A stretch of 64,000 bases of DNA from Alloalcanivorax marinus (GTDB taxonomy: Bacteria; Pseudomonadota; Gammaproteobacteria; Pseudomonadales; Alcanivoracaceae). Of the stretch, positions 43,756 through 53,895 are shown one piece after another (position 1 is the first letter of the stretch; the number at the start of each line of letters is the position of its first letter). Location of the stretch: contig NZ_JAEKJB010000002.1 of NCBI RefSeq assembly GCF_016785095.1, positions 248,001 through 312,000 of the forward strand, written 5' to 3'. The position numbers were made by a program, and so were the translations under genes. The notes beneath the pieces were generated by a model that worked only from the letters and a program-made list of their open reading frames with translations, did no database searches and was not told the DNA's origin.

Positions 43756-44163
43756 ATGAACAGACAATATGACGAACAGGACGGTTTCAGGAGGAAAGCG
43801 GGGGAAAGGGATTTCAAAATCAGACCGGTAAGCGGCCGTCCTTCCCAAGCGGAAAGCGCGGCGCCCCGGGCATCCGGATGGACACTGCTGGATCAGGTGG
43901 CGGGTGGCGAGGGTGGGGACCCCGCTCCCAGTCCGCAGGTTCAGCACCGTGAGGAGCCGGCGCCGATGACGTCGCCGGCACCGATGGCCGCCGCCGAGCC
44001 GGCGCGGCCCCGGTTTCGTTCGCTGCTCTCGCGAGCCGCGGAGGAGGCCTCAACGGAGACGGTGGAAAATGCTTACAATGGCACGCCATTGAAAGCGCTG
44101 CTGCGGCGTATCGCCGAGCGGCAAGCCGTCAACCGTCCATTCGGAACCGATGCATGGCGCTGA
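43756..44163 (+). CDS. bcsP: Cellulose biosynthesis accessory protein (BcsP/BcsO-like)
   Basis: 135-residue Pro/Ala-rich protein, largely disordered in the middle (EEPAPMTSPAPMAAAEPARPRFRSLLSRAAEE), with conserved-looking ends: DFKIRPVSGRPSQ...WTLLDQV at the N-terminus and TPLKALLRRIAERQAVNRPFGTDAWR at the C-terminus. Position directly before bcsQ and its make-up match the poorly characterised BcsP/BcsO proteins of type I cellulose operons, thought to act with BcsQ at the membrane. The assignment rests mainly on context. It overlaps bcsQ by 10 bases. Confidence 0.65.
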   Translation: MNRQYDEQDGFRRKAGERDFKIRPVSGRPSQAESAAPRASGWTLLDQVAGGEGGDPAPSPQVQHREEPAPMTSPAPMAAAEPARPRFRSLLSRAAEEASTETVENAYNGTPLKALLRRIAERQAVNRPFGTDAWR

Positions 44164-44945
44164 TTTCCGTTGATTCTCCCAAGGGTGGCGTGGGTAAGAC
44201 TACTTGCGCCGCCAACCTGGCATACGGCATTCGCCGTCTCGGCTACCGGGTCGCGGTCATCGACTTCGACGCGCAGAACGCTTTGCGTCTGCATTTCGGG
44301 GTGTCGCTGACCGATGGCGCGGGCTATGTGCATTCCGCCGTGGACCAGGATGACTGGCGCCCGCTGGCCCGTTCCGTGGGGGATGGCATTCAGTTGCTGC
44401 CCTATGGCGAGGTGCCGCGTTTCGAGCGCCAGGTGTTTGATCGTGCGCTGGAAGAGCCCGGCTTTCTGAACCGCCCTCTGGGCTCCCTGGCCTCGACGCC
44501 GGGGACCGTGGTGATCGCCGACTTGCCGCCGGGGGATTCCAGCGCGCTGTGGGCGGTGAGCCGGCTGGCGGATCTGCGCATCACCGTGTTGCTGGCGGAT
44601 TCAGCCTCTCTGTCGCTGCTGCCGCGGGTGGAATCCGGGGACTTCTTCCCGGAAGACGTGCCCGCCGGCAGCCGTCACGGGTTCATCCTCAACCAGGTGG
44701 ACCCGCGCCAGCGTTTGAATACGGAAGTAAAGGAAATCATGGAACGGCGGCACGGTTCGGAACTCCTTGGCGAGATTCACCGTGATGAGGCCTTTCCCGA
44801 AGCCAACGCCCGGCAGCGCTCGGTGTTCGAGCAGGCGCCCCATTCCCGGGGCGCGGCCGACATGAAGCAGTGCGTGAACCGGGTACTACAACAATTGGCG
44901 GAAATCGGCGGCACCGCGGTGGAGGTGCCGGGCGGCGCTTCTTGA
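44154..44945 (+). CDS. bcsQ: Cellulose biosynthesis ATPase BcsQ (ParA/MinD family)
   Basis: 263-residue SIMIBI ATPase. The deviant Walker A SPKGGVGKTT is at residues 8-17, then VAVIDFDAQNALRLHFGV with the Walker A' Asp and VVIADLPPGDSSALW as Walker B. BcsQ localises and assembles the cellulose synthase in other bacteria. It is translationally coupled to the bcsP-like gene upstream and lies 9 bases before the synthase gene. Confidence 0.9.
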   Translation: MALISVDSPKGGVGKTTCAANLAYGIRRLGYRVAVIDFDAQNALRLHFGVSLTDGAGYVHSAVDQDDWRPLARSVGDGIQLLPYGEVPRFERQVFDRALEEPGFLNRPLGSLASTPGTVVIADLPPGDSSALWAVSRLADLRITVLLADSASLSLLPRVESGDFFPEDVPAGSRHGFILNQVDPRQRLNTEVKEIMERRHGSELLGEIHRDEAFPEANARQRSVFEQAPHSRGAADMKQCVNRVLQQLAEIGGTAVEVPGGAS

Positions 44946-44954
44946 GGGGTTTTG

Positions 44955-47900
44955 ATGGCGACAATTTCGGAGCGGCGTGGGGGTCTCCTGCGCGGGCGGA
45001 TCATGCTTGTGTTGGCGCTGTTGCTCGCCATTCCACCTCTTTTTCTGTTCATCACCACCCCCATGGACGCCGAGCACCAGATGGCGCTCGGCATCGCCGG
45101 CGCCGTTCTGGCGATTCTGGCGCACCGGCTTAGCAACCCGGGTTCGCGGCGCGCCTCCCTGGGGCTGATCCTGCTGTCCATGGTGGTCTCCACCCGCTAC
45201 CTCTATTGGCGCACCACCGAGACCCTGGTGTTCCAGACCGGCTTTGAATACGTGCTCGGTTATGGCCTGTTCGCCGCCGAGCTCTATGCCTGGACGATTA
45301 TGTTCTTCGGCTACATCCAGACGCTTTTCCCGCTGGAGCGCCCGATCACGCCGATGCCGGAGAACATGGACGACTGGCCCACCGTGGACGTTTACATCCC
45401 CACCTATAACGAAGACCTGTCGGTGGTGATGGACACCGTGCTGGCCGCCCAGGAACTGGAATACCCGGCGGACAAGATGAAGATCTATCTGCTGGACGAC
45501 GGTGGCCGGCAGGCGTTCGCCGCCTTCGCCGCCCGCGCCGGGGTGGGCTACATCGCCCGCGAGGAACACAACCACGCCAAGGCCGGCAACCTGAACAACG
45601 CCATGGGGCTCACCGACGGTGAGCTGATCTGCGTGTTCGACTGCGACCACATTCCCACCACCGGTTTCCTGCAGAGCACCGTGGGCGGTTTTTGCACCGA
45701 CCCGGGCCTGTCCATGCTGCAGACCCCGCACTACTTCTATTCCCAGGACCCGTTCGAGCGCAACCTGGCGGTGGGCGATGACCTGCCCCGGGAAGGCGAG
45801 CTGTTCTACGGGCCGGTGCAAAAGGGCAACGACTTCTGGAACGCCACCTTCTTCTGCGGCTCCTGCGCGGTGATTCGCCGTGCCGCCCTGGACGAAGTGG
45901 AAGGCTTCGCCGTGGAGACCGTTACCGAGGACGCCCACACCGCCCTGAAGATGCAGCGCAAGGGCTGGCGTACCGCCTTCCTGGGCCTGCCGCTGGCCGC
46001 CGGGCTGGCCACCGAGCGGCTGTCGCTGCACATTGGCCAGCGGGCCCGTTGGGCGCGGGGCATGACGCAGATTCTGCGCCTGGACAACCCCTTGCTGGGG
46101 CGCGGCCTGACCCTGGCCCAGCGGCTGTGCTACCTGAACGCGGCGCTGCATTTCATGTTCCCGTTGCCGCGCGTGGTGTTCCTCACCGCTCCCCTGGCGT
46201 ATCTGCTGATCGGCCAGAACATCATCGCCTCCTCGGCGCAGATGATCCTGGCCTACGCGCTGCCGCACCTGTTCCACGCCATCTACACCAACTCCCGGTT
46301 GAATGGCCGCTACCGGCACACTCTGTGGGGCGAGATCTACGAATCGTCGTTGTGCTTCCACCTGGTGAAGCCGACCCTGGTGACCTTCTTCAACCCCCGG
46401 CGCGGCAAGTTCAACGTGACCGAGAAAGGCGGCCTGCTCAACGAGACCTTCTTCGACGTGGACCCGGTGAAACCGCACCTGGTGGTGGCCTTCCTGTTGA
46501 TGGCCGGGCTCGGCTGGGGCGTGGTACGCCTGTTCTGGCACGAATACTACGGGGTGCAGCCGGACGTCATGGCGCTGAACCTGTTCTGGGGCGGCTTCAG
46601 CCTGTTCATTCTGTTCGCCACCATCGCCGTGGCCCGGGAGCGCCGCCAGGTGCGTGGCTCGGTGCGCGTTAATCTGGATCTGCCGGCCACTCTCTATATG
46701 GTGGAGGGCCACACCCTGGCCACCCGCACGGTGGACATTTCCATGACCGGGGCGCGGGTGCGCAACCCGGGCGGCGAGCTGCCGGACCACGCGGTGGAGT
46801 TTCTCGAGGTGGGCATGAACGGCCGCACCGTGCTGCTGCCGGCGGAGACCATGGGCGGCGACCGGCGCTACCTGCGCCTGCGTCTTGGCGAGCTGGACAT
46901 CAACCAGCGCCGTCAACTGGTGCGTATCGTGATGGGCCGGGCGGACGCCTGGCTGGCCGATGGCGAACGCCGTCAGGATCATCCCTTGAAGGCGTTCTGG
47001 CCGGTGCTGCGCTGCGTGCTGGGCCTGTTCCTGCCGGACCTGATGTCCCGGGACGCGGAGGAGCGCGAGGCCAACCGGGTATTCCACCAGGGCAAGCTGT
47101 GGCGCTGGATCATCCCCACCGCCATGTTGTTCCTGGTGGCGGTGCTGGTGCTGCTGGCGGTGCGCCCGGCCATGGCCCAGGCCCAGGTGGAGGCGGTGCC
47201 GATCAGCGAACTGGCGCGGCCGGTGCCGACGTCGGCCAAGGAGATGACCCTGGCGCAGCTTGGTCTGCCTGATGGACTGTCGCTCACCGGCGACGGGTCC
47301 CAGGCCGGGGTGGGCGTGTCCCTGCCCGCCGACGAAGTGGTGGTGGGGGCACGCATGAAGCTGCGTTTGCGCCACGATCCGGCCCTGGCCAACGGCAACG
47401 GCGAGCTGGTGGTCAACATGAACGGCGAGCCGGTGCAGCGTTTGATTCTGCGCGAGGGCGACGGCGAAGCGCACGACTACGAATTCGACATCAACCCTTC
47501 CCTGTTGGTGGACCACAACCGCCTCGGCTTCCGGCTGTACGGCATCGCCGACCAGACCTGCCCGAACCCGCTGGACCCCCGGGTGCACGCCGAGATCCTG
47601 CCCGGCAGCACCCTGCACCTGGCGGTGGAAGGCCTGCCCCTGGCCAACCGGCTGGATCTGCTGCCGGTGCCGTTCTTCGATCCGGATGCCTCCGGCCCGG
47701 TGACCGTGCGCCTGGCGCTGCCCAGCCCGGACGACCAGGATCAGGTGCAGGCCGCCGCGCTGATCAGTTCCTGGATCGGTTCGCTCAGCCGCTACCGGGA
47801 GGTGAGCTGGTCCGTGGACACCAACCTGCCCGACGGCCACGCCGTGGTGTTCACCACCAACGATGACCCCATGCCCGGCCTGCCGCCTGCGGCGCCCGTC

Positions 47901-49355
47901 ACCGAGCCGGTCATCCGCATGGACGACAACCCCGGCGGTGGCAAGCTGCTGGTGATCGAAGCCCCGGACAGCGCCGGCCTGGTGCAGGCGGCGCGTTTCC
48001 TGATGCACCCGAAAACGCCGCCCTATGGCCGTAGCATGGTGGCGGAACCGGTGTCGACTCCGGTCAGCCGCCCCTACGACGCGCCACGCTGGAACGCCGG
48101 CGACGCGGTGCCCCTGCGTCTCGGGGATCTGGTCGAGCCGGACCAGTTGCGTGTCAACGGCATTACCCCCGCGTTGATCCGGGTGCCGTTCCGGGTGGCG
48201 CCGGACCTGGATCTGTGGCCCGGTGACACGGTACCACTGCGCATTCGCTACCGGTTCCCGGACGGCGAATGGCTGGACGCCGACAAATCGCGCCTGGACG
48301 TGGCGCTCAATGGCCAGTACCTGGGTTCACTGCCGGTGACCCGGCGCGGCCTGTTCGAGCACCTCTGGGGCCTGGTGGCCGGGCCGTTGCGTCAGGAGCA
48401 GGCGGTGCTGCCGGTGCCGCCGTCGCTGATCCACGGCCAGAACGAACTGACCTTCTATTTCAACCTGCGCTATCACTTTGACGATCCGTGCACCGTGACC
48501 CTGCCCACGGACGTGGTCAGCCAGGTGTACCCGGATTCCACCCTGGACCTCACCGACACCTGGCACCTGGCGGAGGTGCCGGAGCTGCGGCCGTTCCTGG
48601 CCGCCGGTTACCCCTTCACGGTGCGCGCGGACCTGTCGGAAAGCGCTCTGGTGCTGCCGGAGAAACCGTCCCTGTCGGCCCTCGATGGCGCCTTTACGTT
48701 GCTGTCCCGGTTCGCCGAAAGCACCGGGGTGACCGGTGACAAGCTGGCCGTGGTGCTTGGCCGCGATGGCCTTCGCAGTGTGGCGGATCGCCACTGGCTG
48801 GCGCTCACGTCTCTGGATGATCCATTGGCGCGCACCCTGTTGCAGCCGCCGTATTACTTCTACGAAAACCGCCTGCGGGTGCACCCGCCGGGGCTGTGGG
48901 AACGACTCAAGCTATGGGCCCTGTACGGCGACAATCTGGAACGTGACGAGGCCGACCGGGCCTTGAGCAGCCGCTCCCGGGTGCAGGCCCTGGTGGCCGC
49001 GCACTCGCCGCTGAACAACCAGCGTGAAATGGTGTTGCTGGCCACCAACGAGGCCAGCATGCTGGCATCACTGGCAGCGGAGCTGGGCGACGAGAAGGTG
49101 CGCGCCGAGGTGGGCGAGGACCTGTCACTGCTGGACGACAAGGAAGAAATCCGCAACTTCCGAATCCACCCGGTGAGCCCGGACAGTGACAACAACTACA
49201 TGACCATGGTGCGGTGGGTGCTGGGGCAGCGGCCGGATATTTTGCTGCTTTGCGCGCTGTTCGTACTGATCCTGATTGCCGGCACCATGGTGCCCTTGTT
49301 GCGCGCCCGGGCGGCGCGGCGCCTGAACGAACACGGGGAACGGAAAAAGCGATGA
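44955..49355 (+). CDS. bcsAB: Fused cellulose synthase catalytic and periplasmic subunits (BcsA-BcsB)
   Basis: 1466-residue fusion. The BcsA part has transmembrane helices from residue 17, GT2 motifs DDG (181-183), DCD (229-231), TED (324-326) and QRARW (362-366), and a PilZ domain with RRQVR (563-567) and DISMTG (594-599), so c-di-GMP activation is expected. A hydrophobic segment at about 717-738 ending in AMAQA leads into BcsB (about 745-1466: periplasmic carbohydrate-binding and flavodoxin-like domains) with its C-terminal anchor ILLLCALFVLILIAG. Fused BcsAB is known from acetic acid bacteria; the retained signal-peptide-like junction may be cleaved. Start is the ATG after GAGGGG, not the upstream TTG. 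Confidence 0.95.
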   Translation: MATISERRGGLLRGRIMLVLALLLAIPPLFLFITTPMDAEHQMALGIAGAVLAILAHRLSNPGSRRASLGLILLSMVVSTRYLYWRTTETLVFQTGFEYVLGYGLFAAELYAWTIMFFGYIQTLFPLERPITPMPENMDDWPTVDVYIPTYNEDLSVVMDTVLAAQELEYPADKMKIYLLDDGGRQAFAAFAARAGVGYIAREEHNHAKAGNLNNAMGLTDGELICVFDCDHIPTTGFLQSTVGGFCTDPGLSMLQTPHYFYSQDPFERNLAVGDDLPREGELFYGPVQKGNDFWNATFFCGSCAVIRRAALDEVEGFAVETVTEDAHTALKMQRKGWRTAFLGLPLAAGLATERLSLHIGQRARWARGMTQILRLDNPLLGRGLTLAQRLCYLNAALHFMFPLPRVVFLTAPLAYLLIGQNIIASSAQMILAYALPHLFHAIYTNSRLNGRYRHTLWGEIYESSLCFHLVKPTLVTFFNPRRGKFNVTEKGGLLNETFFDVDPVKPHLVVAFLLMAGLGWGVVRLFWHEYYGVQPDVMALNLFWGGFSLFILFATIAVARERRQVRGSVRVNLDLPATLYMVEGHTLATRTVDISMTGARVRNPGGELPDHAVEFLEVGMNGRTVLLPAETMGGDRRYLRLRLGELDINQRRQLVRIVMGRADAWLADGERRQDHPLKAFWPVLRCVLGLFLPDLMSRDAEEREANRVFHQGKLWRWIIPTAMLFLVAVLVLLAVRPAMAQAQVEAVPISELARPVPTSAKEMTLAQLGLPDGLSLTGDGSQAGVGVSLPADEVVVGARMKLRLRHDPALANGNGELVVNMNGEPVQRLILREGDGEAHDYEFDINPSLLVDHNRLGFRLYGIADQTCPNPLDPRVHAEILPGSTLHLAVEGLPLANRLDLLPVPFFDPDASGPVTVRLALPSPDDQDQVQAAALISSWIGSLSRYREVSWSVDTNLPDGHAVVFTTNDDPMPGLPPAAPVTEPVIRMDDNPGGGKLLVIEAPDSAGLVQAARFLMHPKTPPYGRSMVAEPVSTPVSRPYDAPRWNAGDAVPLRLGDLVEPDQLRVNGITPALIRVPFRVAPDLDLWPGDTVPLRIRYRFPDGEWLDADKSRLDVALNGQYLGSLPVTRRGLFEHLWGLVAGPLRQEQAVLPVPPSLIHGQNELTFYFNLRYHFDDPCTVTLPTDVVSQVYPDSTLDLTDTWHLAEVPELRPFLAAGYPFTVRADLSESALVLPEKPSLSALDGAFTLLSRFAESTGVTGDKLAVVLGRDGLRSVADRHWLALTSLDDPLARTLLQPPYYFYENRLRVHPPGLWERLKLWALYGDNLERDEADRALSSRSRVQALVAAHSPLNNQREMVLLATNEASMLASLAAELGDEKVRAEVGEDLSLLDDKEEIRNFRIHPVSPDSDNNYMTMVRWVLGQRPDILLLCALFVLILIAGTMVPLLRARAARRLNEHGERKKR

Positions 49356-52300
49356 AAGCGAAGCGCTTCAATGGATGGCTGGCCGCCGGCCTGCTCGGCT
49401 CGGCGCTGCTGGCGCCGGTGGCGCCGGTCCTGGCCCAGGAAACCGACGCCTCGGTGCAGCGGCTGCTCGATCAGGCGGAGTTCTGGCGTGGCAACAACCG
49501 CCCGGATCTGGCCGCGGACACCCTGCAGCGGGTGCTCAACGCGGACCCGGACAACCCGGCGGCGCTCTATCAGATGGCGATGCTGGAGATGGACCGCGAC
49601 CCGGCCGCCGCGCAACGCTACGCCGACCGTCTGCGCCGGGTGGCCCCGGACAGTGACTACGCGCGCCGCTTGGCCGAGCGCAACCGCCGCCAGGGGCTGG
49701 ATTCGGACCTGCTGCGTGAAGCCCGGCGGCTGGCCGCCGCCGGCAACCCGAAGGGCGCCGTGGCCCGCTACGAAGAACTGTTCGGCGACCAGCCGCCGCC
49801 CGGCGACCTGGCGCTGGAGTATTACCAGACCCTGGCCGGCGTGGAAGACCGCCGGGCCGAGGCCCGGCGCGGCCTGGAAGACATGGCCGCCGCGCGCCCC
49901 GGTGACCGGCGCATTTCCCTGGCCCTGGGCAAGGTGCTGACCTACGACGGCGGCACCCGGTTGCGCGGCATCGAACGCCTGCGCGGCCTCTGGACGCAGA
50001 AGCAGGACAAGGAAGTGGCCGCCGCCTGGCGCCAGGGCTTGCTGTGGCTGCCCGATCAGCCCTCCAGCGTGGCGCCGTTGCGTGCTTACCTGGAGAGTTT
50101 CCCCGAGGACAATGGCGTAAAAGCCAAGCTGGTGCAGGCCAACGACCAGGCCACCGCCGAGCGCGGCCGTGGCTACCAGGCCCTGGACGCCGGTCGGGCC
50201 AGCAATGCGGAGCAGGCGTTCCGCGCCGCCCTCAAGGACAACCCCAACGACGCCGAGGCGCTGGCCGGCCTGGGCCTGGCGCAACTGCGCCGCGAGAAGT
50301 TCCAGGACGCCGAGCGCTCCCTGGAGCGGGCCATCAAGATGAAGCCGGCCAAGGCCGCCGACTGGCGCCCGGCGCTGCAGAGCGCCCGCTTTTATGGCCG
50401 TCTCGCCACCGCCCGGGCCGCCTACCAGGCCGGTAACCTGGACCAGGCATTCCAGACCGTGCGCCCGCTCACCGAGACCGCCGGCAACCAGGGCCGCGAC
50501 GCCAAGCTGCTGCAGGGCGAGATTCTGCTCGCCCAGGACCGGCCCCAGGTGGCGGAAACCCTGTACCGGGGCCTGCTGGTGGAGCGCCCGGCGCTGACCG
50601 AGGCCCGCGGCGGGCTGGTGCGCGCGCTGCTCGCCCAGGGCCGCTATGACGAGGCCGACGAGGTGTTCGCCCAGTTGCCGGCGTCCGCCCGCGAGGATCT
50701 GGCCTACCTGCGCCAGCAGCGGGTCGATGCCCTGCGCACCCGGGGCGAGGAACTGCTCGCCGGTGGTCGCCCTGGAGCCGGCGAATCCGCCCTGCGTGAA
50801 GCCATGGCGCTGGCCCCGGACGATCCCTGGACCCGGCTGTCCCTGGCCCGCTTCTACGACGACCAGGGCCAGCCGCGCCGGGCGCGCGCCCTGATCGAGC
50901 CGCTGCTGGATGACAAGCCGGGCGTGGATGACCTGCGCGTGGCCGCCTTGCTGGCCGAAAAGCAGGAGCGTTGGGAAGACGCCGAGGCGCTGCTGGCCGG
51001 CATCCCCGCCGGCCAGCGCGACGATGCCATCGACGCCCTGGCGGAGCGGGTGCGTGGTGGCGCCCGGGTGGCGCGCCTGCGCCGGGTGCTCTCCGAAGGG
51101 GATTCCTGGCAGGTGGAAAACGCCCTGGACGATCTGTACCGCAACCCGCCCCAGGACCCGGGCGAGCTGGGTCAGGTGGCCACCTTGCTGGTGGACCAGG
51201 GCGAAGACGGCCTGGCCCTGGCCCTGGTGCGCCGGGATCTGGATTTGCACCTAAATGACAGCAACGCGGTGGAGCCGTTTCTGAACCACGCCTCGGTGCT
51301 GTCGCGCACCGGCAACCAGCGTGAAGCGCGGCGCCTGATGGCGCTGCTCGACCGCCGCGCCGGTGACGACCCCCAGGCCCGCGCGGCCCTGGGCCGTACC
51401 CGCGACCAGCTTCTGCTCGATCAGGTGGTGGCGCTGCGTGACCAGGACCAACTGGCCCAGGCCTACGACGTGCTGGTGGCGGAACTGGAACGGCGGCCCC
51501 AGGCGCCGGCGCTGCTCCATGAGCTGGGCAGCCTGTACCTGCAGGGCAAGCGCTATGAAGACGCCCGCCGGGTGTTCGAATGGCAGCTCGAGCGGGACCC
51601 TAATGACATCGTCGCCCGCCGTGGCGCGGTGGCTTCCGCCCTGGGCGCCGGCGACGCCGACCGCGCCGAGGAACTGTTGCGCCAGGTGGCGCCGCTGGAA
51701 GATGGCGAGCTGCTGCTGCTGGCGGCGCGCACCGCCGAGGCCCAGGGCGACAAGCGCCAGGCGCTGAAATTCGCCGAGCAGGCGGAGAACGCCGAGCGCG
51801 GCGACAGCCCGGTGATCGCCGGGGTGGTGAACCCGTTCCGGGGTGCCGGCCAGGCCCGTGACGATGGCCGCTGGGCGGCCTTCGGCGGCGGCGGTGGCGA
51901 CAGCAAGGGCGCCGGTGTATGGCTGCCCGGCCAGACCGAAACCGCCGGGCGCTGGCAGCCCGATGGCGAGGCCCGTGCCTACCTGAACCGCTCCTACGAC
52001 GCCGAGCCGGTGACCCCGACCCCCGCCAGCCCCTACCACGGTGGCGGCGACGAGCAGTGGGCCGGCGACTGGCGGCGCCCGGACGAAGTGGCGCGCATGC
52101 AGGATTATGGCTACGGTGGCGGTTCCGGCGGCGGTTCCGGCGCCGGTGCCAGCAGCGCCCGCGCCGCCGCTCGCCAGGAAGCGCCCAAGCCGGCGCCCAG
52201 CCGCGAGCGGCTGGTGCGCATCGACGATCTGCAGGGTGATCTGCGCCAGGCGCTGTCGCCGAAGGGGCAGGGCGGTCTGTCGCTGCGCTTCCGCGACGGC

Positions 52301-53893
52301 GAATCCGGCCTTAGCCAGCTCACCGAGGTGCGCGGCGACATCGGCCTGTCCGGGGTGCCGTTCGGCGGCGGCCGCTTCACCGCCACCGCCTCCCCGGTGT
52401 ACCTGAACGCCGGCACCCTCAGCGAGGACGCCGGTCGTCGCTTCGGCTCCACCGGCGCCACCTCCGACGCCGCCGAGGCGGTGGTGGAGCAGCTCAGCGG
52501 GGTCGGTGATCTGATCGATGAAATCGACGAGTTCGCCGATGACGTGGACGCCGCCCAGGGTGCCTTCGACACCGCCGACACCCAGCTCGGCGCCGCGCAA
52601 AGCAGCGTCGATACCGCCGAAACCAACCTGGCCGATGCCCAGCAGGAACTGCTCGACGCGGACGACCCCACCGATGAGGAACTGGCGGCCCTGCAAGCGG
52701 CGGTGGATACCCGCCAGACCCAGCTCGACCAGGCCGAGGAAACCCTCAACCAGCGTCAGAGCCAGTATGACCAGGCGGAAAATGATCTGACGGACGCCGA
52801 GGACGTGTTCGGCACCAACGTGACCCGCAACGTGCTGTTCGAATCCGGCATCGACCTGGATGCGCTCAACACCGAGCAACGCCAGTTCGTCAACGAGTAC
52901 CTGGAGCGCGAATTCGGCACCAGCGACTTCTCCCTGGAAGCGGACAACGTGGCCGACTACCGGGCGCGCAGCGCCGCCGTGCGGCAACTGGTCAACGACG
53001 TGGCCGCCCGTGCCGGCGCCTACCAGCGCGCCGCCGCCTCCGGCAACCAGACCGACTCCGGCCTGGCGGTGGCGTTCGGTTACCGCGAAGGTGGTTTCAG
53101 CGCCGACATCGGCAGCACCCCGTATGGCTTCGAGGTCACCAACCTGGTGGGCGGTATTACCTGGGCACCGGAAGTGGCGCCGAACACCAACTTCCGGGTC
53201 ACCGCTCAGCGCCGCGCGGTCAAGGACAGCCTGTTGTCCTACGCCGGCGTCGAGGACCCGGCCACCGGCGACCGCTGGGGCGGCGTGACCCGCACCGGCG
53301 CCGAGCTGGGATTGTCCTACGATAACGGCGAGGTGGGCACCTACGGCGACCTGGGCTTCTACAGCTACCAGGGCCACAACGTGGACGACAACCAGGAAGC
53401 GTCGTTCAACCTGGGCGCCTACGTGAAGCCGATCAACCAGCGCTGGCGGCAGCTGCAGACCGGCGTGCACCTCAACTATCGCAGTTTCGATGAGAACCGG
53501 GGCCAGTTCACCTATGGGCATGGCGGTTACTTCAGCCCGCAGGATTATGTGAGCCTGGCCTTCCCGATCACCTATCAGGAAAGCTATAACAAGGTTACCT
53601 GGAACGCCCGTGTGTCACCGGGCTTCCAGAGTTACAGCGTGGAAGAAGCGCCGTATTTCCCGACTTTGGGGGGGCAACAGCAGTGGTTGGATATACTGGT
53701 CGACGCCGGCGTCGCTCCTGCGTCGTACTACGAAGCAGAGAGCGAGAGCGGCTTCGGGCTGAATCTGGGCGCGGGGCTCGATTATCAGTTGTCACCGGCG
53801 TTCAGCCTGGGCACCAGCCTCGGGTACGATACGTTCGGGGATTATTCGGAAACGTCAGCGATGATCAACCTGCTTTACACCATGGAGCCGTGA
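49352..53893 (+). CDS. bcsC: Cellulose export outer-membrane protein BcsC
   Basis: 1513-residue protein. Signal peptide (WLAAGLLGSALLAPVAPVLA) is followed by about 800 residues of TPR repeats (for example LADDALQ-like units such as RLSLARFYDDQGQPRRARALIEPLL), a Gly/Pro-rich linker, and a C-terminal beta-barrel domain opening at LRFRDGESGLSQLTEVRG. Within the barrel domain, residues about 1050-1230 form an acidic coiled-coil-like insertion. The barrel resumes at GLAVAFGYREGGFSADIGSTPYGFEVTNLVGGI. BcsC carries glucan through periplasm and outer membrane. ATG overlaps the bcsAB stop by 4 bases. Confidence 0.93.
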   Translation: MKAKRFNGWLAAGLLGSALLAPVAPVLAQETDASVQRLLDQAEFWRGNNRPDLAADTLQRVLNADPDNPAALYQMAMLEMDRDPAAAQRYADRLRRVAPDSDYARRLAERNRRQGLDSDLLREARRLAAAGNPKGAVARYEELFGDQPPPGDLALEYYQTLAGVEDRRAEARRGLEDMAAARPGDRRISLALGKVLTYDGGTRLRGIERLRGLWTQKQDKEVAAAWRQGLLWLPDQPSSVAPLRAYLESFPEDNGVKAKLVQANDQATAERGRGYQALDAGRASNAEQAFRAALKDNPNDAEALAGLGLAQLRREKFQDAERSLERAIKMKPAKAADWRPALQSARFYGRLATARAAYQAGNLDQAFQTVRPLTETAGNQGRDAKLLQGEILLAQDRPQVAETLYRGLLVERPALTEARGGLVRALLAQGRYDEADEVFAQLPASAREDLAYLRQQRVDALRTRGEELLAGGRPGAGESALREAMALAPDDPWTRLSLARFYDDQGQPRRARALIEPLLDDKPGVDDLRVAALLAEKQERWEDAEALLAGIPAGQRDDAIDALAERVRGGARVARLRRVLSEGDSWQVENALDDLYRNPPQDPGELGQVATLLVDQGEDGLALALVRRDLDLHLNDSNAVEPFLNHASVLSRTGNQREARRLMALLDRRAGDDPQARAALGRTRDQLLLDQVVALRDQDQLAQAYDVLVAELERRPQAPALLHELGSLYLQGKRYEDARRVFEWQLERDPNDIVARRGAVASALGAGDADRAEELLRQVAPLEDGELLLLAARTAEAQGDKRQALKFAEQAENAERGDSPVIAGVVNPFRGAGQARDDGRWAAFGGGGGDSKGAGVWLPGQTETAGRWQPDGEARAYLNRSYDAEPVTPTPASPYHGGGDEQWAGDWRRPDEVARMQDYGYGGGSGGGSGAGASSARAAARQEAPKPAPSRERLVRIDDLQGDLRQALSPKGQGGLSLRFRDGESGLSQLTEVRGDIGLSGVPFGGGRFTATASPVYLNAGTLSEDAGRRFGSTGATSDAAEAVVEQLSGVGDLIDEIDEFADDVDAAQGAFDTADTQLGAAQSSVDTAETNLADAQQELLDADDPTDEELAALQAAVDTRQTQLDQAEETLNQRQSQYDQAENDLTDAEDVFGTNVTRNVLFESGIDLDALNTEQRQFVNEYLEREFGTSDFSLEADNVADYRARSAAVRQLVNDVAARAGAYQRAAASGNQTDSGLAVAFGYREGGFSADIGSTPYGFEVTNLVGGITWAPEVAPNTNFRVTAQRRAVKDSLLSYAGVEDPATGDRWGGVTRTGAELGLSYDNGEVGTYGDLGFYSYQGHNVDDNQEASFNLGAYVKPINQRWRQLQTGVHLNYRSFDENRGQFTYGHGGYFSPQDYVSLAFPITYQESYNKVTWNARVSPGFQSYSVEEAPYFPTLGGQQQWLDILVDAGVAPASYYEAESESGFGLNLGAGLDYQLSPAFSLGTSLGYDTFGDYSETSAMINLLYTMEP

Positions 53894-53895
53894 TC

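Noticed and set aside
44886-48008. A 1040-codon open frame antisense to bcsAB, with similar long antisense frames at 57723-60806, 51251-53521 and 39749-42268
   Set aside because: Products are His/Gly/Gln/Ala-rich low-complexity chains with no family motif, lie wholly opposite well-supported genes and arise from GC-rich third-codon bias.
52120-52150. Gly/Ser-rich tandem codons in bcsC, considered as a repeat element
   Set aside because: They encode a flexible linker between the TPR and barrel domains and are in frame; no mobile or CRISPR-like repeat spacing.
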